A DNA stretch of 38,595 nt from Paenibacillus luteus (GTDB lineage: Bacteria; Bacillota; Bacilli; Paenibacillales; Paenibacillaceae), in NCBI RefSeq assembly GCF_006542765.1, contig NZ_SKCD01000041.1:1-38595 (forward strand). The letters run 5' to 3'. A program made the position numbers and the translations under genes. The notes beneath the pieces were generated by a model that did not search any database, had not been told where the DNA came from, and saw only the letters and a list, made by a program, of their open reading frames with translations. Below, piece by piece: positions 8,301 through 17,455 of the stretch. How positions within the stretch are numbered: the first letter of the stretch is position 1; each line of letters starts with the position of its first letter.

Positions 8301-11300
8301 GAGCCATTGTACAGGAACCAGGAAATCTGAATGCTGCTCAGGCTATAAGCCTGGCCTAGATCCACCTGCCACCATTTCGGCCAAGTGTTATTTTCGCCGA
8401 CCCAGCTTGTTGTGTAGTCGCCGTCATTTGCGCTTTGCGGACGGTTCACGCCGCTCCAGTCGCTAGCCGTTGCCGGTTTGCCGGCAGACAATAGCTGGCC
8501 ATCCGTGATCCCCGATACGATACCCGTAGTTGGATCAACGGTAATGAAGTCGGAATAATCATAGGTTGCCGTCAAGCCATTGAAGCTGATTGGCATCCAT
8601 ACCCGCTTCGATGTCTTCAGATCGGCAGGCTTCCATTGATTCGACATCATGATGTACGAAGTGGTATCCGTTCCTTGAATCGTAAGCACGCCACCCGATT
8701 GGCCTCCGAACGTGGAAGCATTTCCGATTTTTTGCGGCTCGCTCCAAGGTCCAGCAATCGAAGTTGCCGTAGAATATGTGCCTTGCGTCGGCTTCCAGCC
8801 TGCTGCTCCGGAGGAGAACAGGAAGTATACGCCGTCATGCTTCACCATCGCGGGTGCCTCGCGGTGCTTGCCCGTATAAATGGTAATGGCACTCGCCGTT
8901 TCATCGACCGTCAAATAGTCGCTGCTTAGCTTATACATTTTCAAATCCGAGTTTGTATTCGTTGAAGAGATTAGGTAAGCAGACCCACCTTCATCAACAA
9001 AAGTGGTAAGGTCACGCGAATCATTGCCAAGTGGACGGAAGCTGCCTTGGAACTCGAAAGGTCCAACTGGCGAATCCGATACCGCTGCCGCAACTCTTGC
9101 CAAGTTATAATCTACCGCATTTTCATAATGGAACCATGCCACATACTTGCCGGTTTCCTTGTTGTAAATAACGCTAAGCGCCTCAAGCTTGCTTGATGCC
9201 AGTTCTTCATGAGACTCGTCGTTCAAGAGAACCTCTTGTTGAAGCGTCCAGTTCTTGAAGTCATTCGACTTGTAGACGATCATATCCGTGAACCTGAAGC
9301 CGTCCCCTACAGTCGTGTAGTAATACCAGATGTCCCCTACTTTGAGGTAACTACCGATCGGCATAATATTGCCGTCCGTATCGTACCAAAGGTTATTGCG
9401 GTTATCGAAGGTAATCGATGCTGCAGGCACGACAAAGGTTTTGGCGCTTACTGCCGCCGAAAGTCCGGATTCACCGCCCGCATGGACCGCTTTCACTTTG
9501 TAGTAATACGTCTTGCCGGAAGCAAGCCCAATATCCTCATAGGAAGCCGCTCTTCCGTAATAAATCTGTGTGAAATCTCCGTTTAGGGTGTCCGAACGGT
9601 ACAATGTGTAGTAGCCAGCATTCTCTACACTGCTCCAGTTCACATTGATGCTTGTCATGTCCTCTGCTGTTTTCACAGCTGTAGCTGTCAGGCCTTTCGG
9701 CGTATCGAGCTCCGTATTTGAGCTGTAGATCTTCACTTCATGCAGTCCGCGATACCAGGTTACGGTATTGCCTGCATTGTTCGTATGACCCTTTTGGCCC
9801 GTAATCGTCAATTTCACATAACGATAGTTGCCCGTCAGCTTGTGGCTGTTAAAGGAAGGTGTTGTATTGCCCGTTTGATCGATCAGCATCGTATAGTTCA
9901 CATCGCTGCTCGTCTTCTTACCTTCGATTTTGTATTGATAATAAACCTCCGAGCCGTTCCACTCTCTCCAGCTCAGATCAATCCGGCTTAGATCATATTC
10001 CTTGCCAAGATCAACCTCCCAAGTATTGCCGAAGGTAGTTACGCCCGCGTCAAAATAGGATTCATAATTGCCGTCGTTCGCAGCCGACGCGCCATAACCC
10101 GATGCCGAAGAGCTCGCCACTGCTGGCTTGCCTTGGGATACAAGCAAATCCTTCGGTGTTTCGAAGTGGCCCGTAGCCGCATTCAAATCCCAATTGCCCG
10201 AATACGTCAGCTCTGCTAGACCATTATCGAGCTGAAGCGGAAGCCAGATGTACTGGGATTCCATAAGCGCAGTCGGTGTCCAGCGGTCGCCAACATAGAC
10301 ATAAGAGATTGTCTCTGAACCGTATACGCTTACGATAAAGGAAGATTGCGTGTAATACGTTGCAGGATCTCCAAATTTCTTAAGCGCAGACCATCCGTTT
10401 TTGTCAGCCAGATTCGTCGTTGTTGCATACATCCCCTGATTCGGGTACCAACCGGACAAGCCGGAAGTAAACATGTAGTAAATGCCGTCCTTCTTCACAA
10501 TCGCTGGTGATTCACGCTTGCCGCCTGGGAATCCCGTGTACAAAAACTCATCGACATACAGATAATCATCCGTAAGGCGGAAAACATTCATATCCGCATT
10601 ATTATTGGAAGAAGAGAACAAGTAAGCTTGCCCATCGTCATCCTGAAAGACGGTAAAGTCTCTGGACTGCATGCCGCCCGGTTGAAAACGATTCACATAG
10701 GTATAATCGCCATCGACCGTATCCGACACGGCTACTATAACATTCGCTTGATTGTAGTTGCCGGACTCTTCCCAGTGTCCCCAAAGGACGTATTTTCCTG
10801 TTTTTGCATTGTAAAGAATTTTCGGACGCTCAATCTTCGCGGAAGCCAGCTCCGGATGATCCAGCGGTGTCAGTACCGTATTGCGGTATTCCCATTTCTT
10901 CAAATCCTTAGAAGCATAGATGGATACACCCTTCAGCACCGCTGAATTATGTCCTTTATCTTCCCCGAACCAGTAGTACGTATCTTCTACTTTAATGATA
11001 TGACCACCATGCGCTTGAATCATGCCGCCCTCGTCGTCATACCAGAACTCGCCATTGCGAATCGTGTCGCTGTATGCGCTGTCTCCAATGACCGTCACAG
11101 CCGCTTGCACGCGAGTGCTAGCGCCTTTCACGGTGCCCGCTGCAGTGAAGGTGCCTACTGCCGCATATTTAGAAGCATCGATGACATCCCAATCTACTTC
11201 TGCCGTTGCATACAGATTGTTCGTGTAGTCGATTTTCACTTGCTCAGGCAATCTTGGCGCGAAGCCTGCCTTTGTGGAGACCTTCAGCACATCAAGTGTC

Positions 11301-13756
11301 CTTGGCGTGGACAGTCGATTCACAGACTGAATCCATTCCGCCTCGGTAATCGGCTTGAAATTGCCGGAAATCGCTCCAGCTGGAAGAGTGAAGCTGCCCG
11401 TATCCTTGATCCAACCGCTCGTTCCGTTCGCACTGGAATAAAGCGACCAAGCACCATTGGCATATTCATATTTGAACCATTTGTCTTCGGAGAGCAGCTT
11501 GAACGTACTTTGCGCTGCGATATCCGAAATTCCTGCATTGCTAGTCAGCTCGGTCCATGTTCTGCCGTTGCGGCTTACCGCATAATACAGCGTATCCACA
11601 CCAGATACCGTTTTCTTAAAAGCAAGCAAGTATCCGCTGTACGGGTCCTGCTCCACTATCGTAACCGCGAACGTTTTCGTTTCCGTCGCCGTTCCCCGTT
11701 TAATCGTTGCCGTCAACGTGACAGCTAGATTGCCTTTGCCCATAGCAGGACGGCTAACCATGCCATCTGGTCTTAGATTGACCGGATAATCCGATTTCCA
11801 AGTGATTACGGTTTGGTTCGCTCCTGCTTTCGGCAGCGTAAGCTTAGCCGTTACGGCACTTGTATCAACAAGTACAAGCGCTGCTTTATCCACCGAAACC
11901 GCATCGGTATCAGACAATTGAGCCAGTACCGTAACTGGGAACGTTTTAGTCGTAACCGCATTGCCTCGTTTAATCGTTGCTGTTAGTACAACTTCTGCAT
12001 CTGCCTCGCCTAATACAGGGCGAGTTACTACGCCGCTTGGGCTAATGACAGCGGCTTGATCCGCTTCCCAAGTGATTTTCGTACCGCTTGCCCCTTGAGC
12101 AGGAAGCTTAAGATCCGCCATAACCTTGCTCGTATCGCCAAGTGTCAACACCTCTTTATCTGCCGCTACCTTAGCCACATCTTCAGGAGCTGTAAACAAA
12201 GCGATTTCCGCGGGACCCAGACTACGGTTAAATACGTAGAAATCATCGATCTTCATATCCATATACGGATCCGCACTGAACATCGAGCGCCCGATATAGT
12301 TTAACGTCGTATTGCCGAGATCCTTTGGCTTAATCGTTACATTATCGTTACGTGCAACCTCTACGCCGTTGACGTACATAATGGCCGAGCTGCCAGACAG
12401 GGTTACCGCATAATGCACCCATTCATTTGCCGTCTGCTGCGCCGGACTAACCGTCGCGTACTGCTCGCTGCCGCCATTTTTGAATACAAACCGGCTGGCA
12501 TCGCCATCTGTACTTGCCGTTAGGAAAATATAATTGTTCGTGCCGAGGCCGATATCAAAAATCCGTCCCCATTTCTTGAGCGTGTCCTGCTTCACCCAAG
12601 TCGTAATCGTCATATCTGATAATCCGTTTAAAATGCCGTTTGGAAGAAGGACATGGTCGTTCACGCCGTCAAGATCAACCGCGCCGCCCGTTCTGCCAGC
12701 CGTCCACAAAGCTCCGTTCACTAGTGTTGCCTTGGTCTGATTGCTGCTCACCGCCAGAGGAGAAGCTGTCGTACCCGAGGTTTCATCGAAGGAATAAGCG
12801 GCTACGATACCCGGAAGCAAATCCGGTGATGCCGGAAGCACAAGGATCGTCGTTACTTTAAGTGTTGCTGCTACCGCTTCATACTTGTTTACTTCAGACG
12901 ACACGCGGTAATAGTACGCCACGCCGGATGCGAGGCCTGTATCCGCGTATGTAGTTGCTGTACCGCTGTATACCTGAACAAAATTAGAATCTGCGAGCGT
13001 GGAGCGATAAACGCGATAATTCGCTCCGCTCTCCGTGCTGTCCCATGTCAATGTTGCAGCTGTTGACGTTACGTCTGCTGCCTGAACATGAGCTGGTGCT
13101 GCAGGTACCGGACTTGCGATGCTGCGAAGCTGAACATCATCCAGACCTGACTTATCCCAGCGGGAACGAAAACCTGCTTTCCCAGAAGCCAACGCTGTAT
13201 CCGTCACTTGAGTAATCAATTTATTATCTACATAGGCTTTAATAACGCTGCCCTCAACGACAAGACGCATCGTATACCACTGGCCTGTTGTAATCGTCGT
13301 GATATATTCATTAAGCGTAGTAACCGTTCCGCCAACTTTTTTGGAAAGCGAGAACTTGCCATCACCTAGTTGAAACATGTAATAGTTGTTTACGTCAGTA
13401 TAGCGTGCAAGAATACCGGGAAAGGACCCGCTTGCAACCTTCTTGACCTTTGCTTCATAGACATAGTTGCTGCCCTGGCTGTTATCGATGGTAGCAATCG
13501 CCTCATCGCCCGCGCTAATATTCAGCATCTTGTTGCTGGCATTCGCCGGGTCATTCGCCACAGTGATGATTGATGTATTGTTAAGTGTCCACCCTACCGT
13601 ATTGCCATCCTGAAAATCATCCTCGAAGATTACAGCAGAAGGTGTAGCTGCAGGTACGGTCGGCGTATCATCCGCTGCTGCGACAGCAGGCAGCACACTA
13701 GAGAAAACAATGATTAGGGCAAGCAGAAATTTAGAAAATGCAGGTACTGATTTCAT
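5348..13756 (-). CDS. Giant SLH-anchored, dual-GH43 (galactanase-like) surface enzyme
   Basis: A 2802-residue secreted, cell-wall-attached multidomain protein. Order: signal peptide (1-~27, cut near AVA-AADD); LamG-like/DUF1080-like sandwich (~43-215); FN3 (~220-303); LamG (~316-520); two atrophied Ig-like repeats (~530-702); bridging segment; Big_4-type domain (~816-890); first GH43 five-bladed propeller (~898-1195); discoidin/CBM32 (~1200-1345); FN3 (~1352-1440); second GH43 (~1445-1745); second discoidin/CBM32 (~1752-1892); five FN3 (~1895-2390, last three nearly identical); Pro-Thr-Asp linker; a pre-SLH beta domain (~2415-2620); three SLH repeats (~2622-2802, TRSE, TRED and TRAQ motifs). 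The first GH43 has the AHGG and Glu976/Glu1082/Gln1137 pattern of exo-beta-1,3-galactanases (GH43_24). The start at 13756 is chosen because GGAGGA lies 10 bp upstream; an ATG six codons earlier overlaps that site. Substrate is inferred from subfamily likeness and the neighbouring GH42. Confidence 0.85.
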   Translation of the reverse strand: MKSVPAFSKFLLALIIVFSSVLPAVAAADDTPTVPAATPSAVIFEDDFQDGNTVGWTLNNTSIITVANDPANASNKMLNISAGDEAIATIDNSQGSNYVYEAKVKKVASGSFPGILARYTDVNNYYMFQLGDGKFSLSKKVGGTVTTLNEYITTITTGQWYTMRLVVEGSVIKAYVDNKLITQVTDTALASGKAGFRSRWDKSGLDDVQLRSIASPVPAAPAHVQAADVTSTAATLTWDSTESGANYRVYRSTLADSNFVQVYSGTATTYADTGLASGVAYYYRVSSEVNKYEAVAATLKVTTILVLPASPDLLPGIVAAYSFDETSGTTASPLAVSSNQTKATLVNGALWTAGRTGGAVDLDGVNDHVLLPNGILNGLSDMTITTWVKQDTLKKWGRIFDIGLGTNNYIFLTASTDGDASRFVFKNGGSEQYATVSPAQQTANEWVHYAVTLSGSSAIMYVNGVEVARNDNVTIKPKDLGNTTLNYIGRSMFSADPYMDMKIDDFYVFNRSLGPAEIALFTAPEDVAKVAADKEVLTLGDTSKVMADLKLPAQGASGTKITWEADQAAVISPSGVVTRPVLGEADAEVVLTATIKRGNAVTTKTFPVTVLAQLSDTDAVSVDKAALVLVDTSAVTAKLTLPKAGANQTVITWKSDYPVNLRPDGMVSRPAMGKGNLAVTLTATIKRGTATETKTFAVTIVEQDPYSGYLLAFKKTVSGVDTLYYAVSRNGRTWTELTSNAGISDIAAQSTFKLLSEDKWFKYEYANGAWSLYSSANGTSGWIKDTGSFTLPAGAISGNFKPITEAEWIQSVNRLSTPRTLDVLKVSTKAGFAPRLPEQVKIDYTNNLYATAEVDWDVIDASKYAAVGTFTAAGTVKGASTRVQAAVTVIGDSAYSDTIRNGEFWYDDEGGMIQAHGGHIIKVEDTYYWFGEDKGHNSAVLKGVSIYASKDLKKWEYRNTVLTPLDHPELASAKIERPKILYNAKTGKYVLWGHWEESGNYNQANVIVAVSDTVDGDYTYVNRFQPGGMQSRDFTVFQDDDGQAYLFSSSNNNADMNVFRLTDDYLYVDEFLYTGFPGGKRESPAIVKKDGIYYMFTSGLSGWYPNQGMYATTTNLADKNGWSALKKFGDPATYYTQSSFIVSVYGSETISYVYVGDRWTPTALMESQYIWLPLQLDNGLAELTYSGNWDLNAATGHFETPKDLLVSQGKPAVASSSASGYGASAANDGNYESYFDAGVTTFGNTWEVDLGKEYDLSRIDLSWREWNGSEVYYQYKIEGKKTSSDVNYTMLIDQTGNTTPSFNSHKLTGNYRYVKLTITGQKGHTNNAGNTVTWYRGLHEVKIYSSNTELDTPKGLTATAVKTAEDMTSINVNWSSVENAGYYTLYRSDTLNGDFTQIYYGRAASYEDIGLASGKTYYYKVKAVHAGGESGLSAAVSAKTFVVPAASITFDNRNNLWYDTDGNIMPIGSYLKVGDIWYYYTTVGDGFRFTDMIVYKSNDFKNWTLQQEVLLNDESHEELASSKLEALSVIYNKETGKYVAWFHYENAVDYNLARVAAAVSDSPVGPFEFQGSFRPLGNDSRDLTTFVDEGGSAYLISSTNTNSDLKMYKLSSDYLTVDETASAITIYTGKHREAPAMVKHDGVYFLFSSGAAGWKPTQGTYSTATSIAGPWSEPQKIGNASTFGGQSGGVLTIQGTDTTSYIMMSNQWKPADLKTSKRVWMPISFNGLTATYDYSDFITVDPTTGIVSGITDGQLLSAGKPATASDWSGVNRPQSANDGDYTTSWVGENNTWPKWWQVDLGQAYSLSSIQISWFLYNGSEAYHKYKVETSLDGVNYTLTQDQLSNTRYGFTSDSLTGTARYVRVQLVDAVLVNNPSNWYTPQLSEVKVYGHEISAPVQLAVAETTDNAVTLSWKAIPQALGYNVYRSDAADGSYVKVNSADVLTNGYTDTNLAAYTTYFYKVTAKYDNKESAMSAAVEAKTMELPAGIPGVPQADEVTINSVKLSWQPSENTVTYNVYRSNEADGVYVKVNMEGIVGTSYTDAGLNADTAYFYKVSAVNSSGESDLSTALEVKTKAEDPVDPTDPELPISVPSDLQAAEATVSSVKLTWQSIAHALSYNVYRADAVDGTYVKVNTASILSASFTDTGLSANTDYYYKVSAVYESTESELSAAVLVKTKAVDPVDPTDPELPISVPSDLQAAEATVSSVKLTWQSIAHALSYNVYRADAVDGTYVKVNTASILSASFTDTGLNANTDYNYKVSAVYESTESELSAAVLVKTKVVDPVDPTDPTDPTDPELPISVPSDLKAAEATISAVKLTWQSIAHALSYNVYRADALDGTYSKVSLASVVSTSFTDSGLQAGTNYYYKVSAVYESAESELSAAVQVKTKAADSTDPTAPVNPGNNGGTSTNNDSVQAAGGSIAVKTSVDANGRLNASITEADLKKALEASTATTLNIKVEASNSGAFGGTRVTIPVQSLLNANQTVKQIAVSSADVTVYFGTDAAAGILSAGAQQVEVVITKVNHADLPEDVRAQVNGHPVYDFTLSVDGKAVSEFNSSEPVTVEMKYTLQAGEKAHQIVIYYLGADGKLEVVRNAKYNEATGMISFKPQHFSRYAAAHAAVAFTDLSKAPWAQTMIEALAAREIVRGTGNGAFEPARAVTRSEFVQQLLGALGLIDEQASSSFSDVTEGAWYYAAVASAEKLGIVKGKADGSFKGSESITREDMAVMLSRAAVLAGIAGNDTTVEQTFKDQAAISAYAVDAVKAMQEAGFINGFTDGSYQPKQQTTRAQAAAVIYKLLKL
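6578..7522 (-). repeat. Three tandem ~309-bp repeats encoding FN3 domains
   Basis: Within the giant gene, three FN3-plus-linker units begin at 7522, 7213 and 6904 with a 103-codon (309 bp) period. The first two differ by only a few bases over 309 bp. The third is more diverged and has a linker expanded from DPTD to three DPT units. This indicates recent in-frame duplication and a hotspot for copy-number change. Confidence 0.9.
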
Positions 13757-13846
13757 TGTACTATGTTCCTCCATTCGGTTGAATTGGAGCGCTTACGAAG
13801 GAGCTATCTCCTTGGTCATGTAATGAATTGAAATTACTGGATAATT

Positions 13847-13860
13847 TGTAAGCGCTATCT
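13847..13860 (+). promoter_or_regulatory. Candidate CcpA (cre) site upstream of the SLH/GH43 gene
   Basis: TGTAAGCGCTATCT matches 13 of 14 positions of the cre consensus TGWAANCGNTNWCA. It lies about 90 bp upstream of the start at 13756, between the hairpin after the lipoprotein gene and the giant gene. It suggests glucose repression of this gene, possibly separate from the transporter genes. Confidence 0.5.
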
Positions 13861-13876
13861 TAGTTGTTCATAATCA

Positions 13877-13917
13877 AGGCTGTCTCTCCAATAGAACTTC
13901 TATCGAGGAGACAGCCT
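13877..13917 (-). terminator. Long hairpin between the lipoprotein and SLH/GH43 genes
   Basis: AGGCTGTCTC (13877-13886) pairs perfectly with GAGACAGCCT (13908-13917), and an inner ATAGAA/TTCTAT extends the stem. No strong T run follows on the minus strand. It may be a partial terminator or a 3' stabiliser that lets the binding-protein transcript accumulate above the downstream enzyme transcript. Confidence 0.6.
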
Positions 13918-13927
13918 CATCAAATGA

Positions 13928-15520
13928 TTATTTAATTCCTTGATCTGCTACATAAGCCAACCATTGTTTCGTGTATTCTGCTTGAATTTTCTCAAGACCC
14001 GCTTGATTTGCTTTTTCCATGAAAGTAGCTAGGCCATCTTCCACGTTTTTCACAAGACCTGCGTTAAGTGGGAACAGGTATTGTTTCTCCACTTGCTCAA
14101 GAGCCGCTCTCTCCGCTTGGTAAGCTGTGTAGTCCTCAGCGAAACCTGTGAACTTATCCGGCGTTTGGATTTTATCAAGCTCATCGAAGATTGCTTTTAC
14201 GCCATCATAGTTTTTGTCGAACAGCATGAACTCAGGGTTTCTCCAAGCCCAGCCGTTCATACCCTCACGAGCAAAACCATTGGAGTTGGAATCGCCAATC
14301 ATAGAGTAGTAGCCGTCTTTAATTTCATAGTTTTTGCCTTCAACGCCGTACTGTGTAAGAAGGTTATAACGTTTATCAGTTACCATTTTCTCGTAGAACG
14401 CAAGTGCGCGCTCAGCGTTTTTGCTGCTAGCCGGAATAGCGAAACCGTTGTGGATCGGGTGAACCGGTGTTGCAATTCCGTTTGTTAATGGGAACGGGTG
14501 GTAGCCAAGCTTCCAGTCCGGGTGAGTCGCTTGAATTTTGATAACCATATCGTTAAAACGTGTAGGGTTGTCGCCAAGAAGAGCTGCTGCTCTGCCGCTT
14601 GTTACTTGATCTTGCAATGTATCTTTAACGGCTAGAACGTTTTTCACCATGTAGCCGTTATCCTGCCAACGCTTCATCGTTACCAAATCTTCTTTTTGTA
14701 CATCTGAACCCCAGTAGCTGGTTACGTCGCTTGGCGTTTTGTAGTCTACCTCAATACCGTAAGGAAGAGCGCCGATTGGAGTGTGTGCAATGCTCTTGTA
14801 AACGTCCATTAGATTCGTTTTCACATCAGAGTTCATGGACAATGGTGTCATTGTCGGTTCGTTTTTCTTGATTCCATCCAAATATTGCTCGAATGTTGCA
14901 ACGTCAACTGGTTTAGGCAGATTGTACTTCTCACGAAGATCCTCACGCCATACAAAACCGTTCGTTACATACTCTTTGTACGTAGCTGGAACTGTGAAGA
15001 TTTTGCCGTCGATTTTAACAGCTTCCCACATATCTGCTGGTACATAAGAGTTAAGTGTCGGTGCAGCTACAGGAAGAATTTCATCAAGCGGCTGGAATGC
15101 ACCTTTTTTCGCATAAGATTGGTATTGTGTCCACTCTGCTGTGAAGATCAAGTCAACTTGTTGGCCTGAACCTAGAAGCAGTTTGTATTTTTGATCCCAA
15201 TCTGTCCAAGAAGTGTAGTTGAATTTAACTGTAGCATTCAAATCTTCCAATGCCATTTTGTTTACTTGCTCTTGAATAGAAGCGATGTCTTTTGGAGCAT
15301 CACCTAGCATATAAAATTGCAATTCCACTTTTTTCGACGTATCGATGCCCGGTTTTTCGCCTGTTTCTTCAGTCGTTGTGCCCTCTGTCTCTTTTGGAGC
15401 ATTAGTCGCGCCAGCGTTGCTGCCGCCATTGTTGTTGTTCGATCCGCAAGCTGCCAATACCGTGATAAACACGATGATCGATAGAAGCATGGAAACCGCT
15501 TTTGCTGCTTTCTTAGTCAT
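13928..15520 (-). CDS. Sugar ABC transporter solute-binding lipoprotein (LplA-like)
   Basis: A 530-residue extracellular binding lipoprotein. The signal peptide ends in the lipobox LAAC with Cys25 as the lipidation site, followed by a flexible Asn/Gly/Thr/Glu-rich tether. The body is a family 1 solute-binding fold (VELQFYMLGDAPKD, the GSGQQVDLIFTAEW block, KIFTVPATYKE) with a C-terminal part like DUF3502 of LplA-type proteins. It would capture oligosaccharides released by the surface enzyme and hand them to the two permeases encoded immediately upstream (16532-17455 and 15592-16482). The ribosome binding site AAAGGGAGG is 7 bp before ATG. No ATPase gene is nearby; these importers usually share an MsmX-type ATPase encoded elsewhere. 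The exact ligand is not readable from sequence. Confidence 0.9.
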   Translation of the reverse strand: MTKKAAKAVSMLLSIIVFITVLAACGSNNNNGGSNAGATNAPKETEGTTTEETGEKPGIDTSKKVELQFYMLGDAPKDIASIQEQVNKMALEDLNATVKFNYTSWTDWDQKYKLLLGSGQQVDLIFTAEWTQYQSYAKKGAFQPLDEILPVAAPTLNSYVPADMWEAVKIDGKIFTVPATYKEYVTNGFVWREDLREKYNLPKPVDVATFEQYLDGIKKNEPTMTPLSMNSDVKTNLMDVYKSIAHTPIGALPYGIEVDYKTPSDVTSYWGSDVQKEDLVTMKRWQDNGYMVKNVLAVKDTLQDQVTSGRAAALLGDNPTRFNDMVIKIQATHPDWKLGYHPFPLTNGIATPVHPIHNGFAIPASSKNAERALAFYEKMVTDKRYNLLTQYGVEGKNYEIKDGYYSMIGDSNSNGFAREGMNGWAWRNPEFMLFDKNYDGVKAIFDELDKIQTPDKFTGFAEDYTAYQAERAALEQVEKQYLFPLNAGLVKNVEDGLATFMEKANQAGLEKIQAEYTKQWLAYVADQGIK

Positions 15521-15591
15521 GTGAATCCTCCCTTTTAATAAGAACTTATCTATGTTAGCTAAACGTGGAATGATTGCTTCCTTGTTCAGTT

Positions 15592-16482
15592 CTAACCTTT
15601 AACCGCGCCAATCGTCAATCCTTTTACAAAATAACGTTGAACGAAAGGATACAAGAATAGGATTGGTCCTGTAACGATAACGGACATTGCCATCTTCGTC
15701 GATTCGGTCGGCATATCTCCAAGCGAGACGCCTGTTCCTGAGCCCATTTGTGCCACGAAGCTCATCGCATTAATAACGTTGTACAAGTAGTATTGCAGCT
15801 GGTACTTCGTCGTGTCATTGATGAACAACGAGGAAGTGAACCAATCATTCCAATAGTGCAGCGCTAGGAACAGGCCTACCGTTGCAATACCCGGCATAGA
15901 GAGCTGCAGCACGATTCTGCTGTAGATCGTAAAGTCGTTGGCTCCGTCGATTTTCGCGGATTCAATGACTTCATCTGGAACGGCGGAGCGAATAAAGTTT
16001 TTCATCAATATAATGAGGAAAGGCGTCATAAGGCCTGGTAAAATCAATACTTCAAGCTTATCGGTTAGCTTCAGGTACTTCGTAATCAGGATGTACCATG
16101 GTACAAGTCCGCCACCGAACAGCGTTGTGAAATAGATCATAAAGGCGAAAAAATTCCGGTATTTGAAATCTTTGCGCTGCAGAACGTAGCCAGCCATTGT
16201 CATGAAGAACAAGCCGAGCGTCGTACCGATAATCGTTGTCATCGTCGTAACGCCGTATGCTGTCAATACCTGCTTAGGAAAACGGAACACCGTCGCGTAA
16301 CCCTCGAAGGAGAATACGGTTGGAATCAGATGGTAGCCATCCTTGATGATTGCATCATTCTGTGTGAAGGAAGCGGATATGATAAGCAGGAACGGAAACA
16401 AGCATAGAACCGTCGCTCCTAGTATGACTACAAATGCAATGAGTCTAAACCACTTCATATAACTGTCGTCTTTAATTTTCAT
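15592..16482 (-). CDS. Sugar ABC transporter permease (LplC/YtcP-like)
   Basis: A 296-residue inner-membrane permease with about six hydrophobic helices, starting with VVILGATVLCLFPFLLIISA. The cytoplasmic EAA loop that docks the ATPase is VIESAKIDGANDFTIYSRIV, near residues 178-197. The C-terminus FVKGLTIGAVKG is typical of the LplC/YtcP branch of carbohydrate permeases. GGAGG lies about 7 bp before the ATG. It follows the partner permease by 49 bp and precedes the binding-protein gene by 71 bp, so all three are probably one transcript. Confidence 0.9.
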   Translation of the reverse strand: MKIKDDSYMKWFRLIAFVVILGATVLCLFPFLLIISASFTQNDAIIKDGYHLIPTVFSFEGYATVFRFPKQVLTAYGVTTMTTIIGTTLGLFFMTMAGYVLQRKDFKYRNFFAFMIYFTTLFGGGLVPWYILITKYLKLTDKLEVLILPGLMTPFLIILMKNFIRSAVPDEVIESAKIDGANDFTIYSRIVLQLSMPGIATVGLFLALHYWNDWFTSSLFINDTTKYQLQYYLYNVINAMSFVAQMGSGTGVSLGDMPTESTKMAMSVIVTGPILFLYPFVQRYFVKGLTIGAVKG

Positions 16483-16531
16483 GGGGAACCTCCTACAGTA
16501 AACTTGGCTTGTAGCCTATACTTCAGATCTT

Positions 16532-17455
16532 TTAGAATAAAGCGTATTCGTCGTTAATTTTCTTGATGATGTAGTTGACGGTCATGATAAGCACGAAACC
16601 GAATAGCGATTGATAAAGACCCGCTGCAGTCGACATTCCGATATCGAATGTTACTTTCAATGAACGATACACATACGTATCGAGAATATCTGTCGTATTG
16701 TACAGAACGCCATTGTTACCAATGAGTTGATAGAATAGATCGAACTGTCCTTTCATAATGCTGCCGAGTGCGAACAGCAGGAGCATAACGAAGGTCGTCT
16801 TAAGCATTGGAACCGTGATATACCAGATCCGTTGGAAAATGTTCGCTCCGTCGATTTTGGCAGCTTCATAATATTCTTCGCTGATGCCTGTAATAGAAGC
16901 TAGGTAGATAACCATGCTGTATCCGATGTTTTTCCATAGGTAGAAGATAATGATCAGGAAGATCCACACCCATGGTGTATTGTAGACGTCAACACTTTCA
17001 AAACCTAATGATTTCAGTGTTGAGTTCAGGAATCCGCTCTCATAGTTGAAGATGTTATACACGATAACACTCAGAATAACGAAAGATACGAAGTATGGAA
17101 GGAACATGATCGATTGCGTCAGCTTCTTGAACCACTGCAAGCGCAGCTCGCTTAGAAGAATCGCCAGCGCAATGGCCAGTACGTTTCCGAGTAGAATAAA
17201 CACAATGTTATAACCAATCGTATTTAAGGTTAGCCTTGCAAGAACCCCCGATTGCCATAGAAACTTGAAGTTGTCGAGTCCAACGAATTGACTGTTGAAC
17301 AAGCTTGTGTTGAAGTCGAAACGGGTGAAGGCGTAATATACACCTATCATTGGTACATACGAGTTAATTAGGAAGAAGATTAGTGCCGGCAGTAACATAA
17401 GGAAGAGTATACGGTTCGTCACCAGTTCCTTAAGCAATCCATTTTTTTTCAACAT
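16532..17455 (-). CDS. Sugar ABC transporter permease (LplB/YteP-like)
   Basis: A 307-residue inner-membrane permease of the LplB/YteP branch, with about six helices. The first is RILFLMLLPALIFFLINSY. The EAA loop EEYYEAAKIDGANIFQRIWY is near residues 197-216. It is first in the three-gene transporter cluster. The start is set at ATG 17455: GAGAGGAGA lies 10 bp upstream, whereas a GTG seven codons earlier would overlap that site. Together with its partner permease it would form the channel of the oligosaccharide importer. Confidence 0.9.
   Translation of the reverse strand: MLKKNGLLKELVTNRILFLMLLPALIFFLINSYVPMIGVYYAFTRFDFNTSLFNSQFVGLDNFKFLWQSGVLARLTLNTIGYNIVFILLGNVLAIALAILLSELRLQWFKKLTQSIMFLPYFVSFVILSVIVYNIFNYESGFLNSTLKSLGFESVDVYNTPWVWIFLIIIFYLWKNIGYSMVIYLASITGISEEYYEAAKIDGANIFQRIWYITVPMLKTTFVMLLLFALGSIMKGQFDLFYQLIGNNGVLYNTTDILDTYVYRSLKVTFDIGMSTAAGLYQSLFGFVLIMTVNYIIKKINDEYALF

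Noticed and set aside
10949..11728. 259-codon plus-strand frame opposite the giant gene
   Set aside because: Antisense shadow of the continuous 2802-codon gene.
13784..13797. Second cre-like AGCGCTTAC just upstream of the giant gene
   Set aside because: Only about half of the informative consensus positions match; the site at 13847-13860 is much better.
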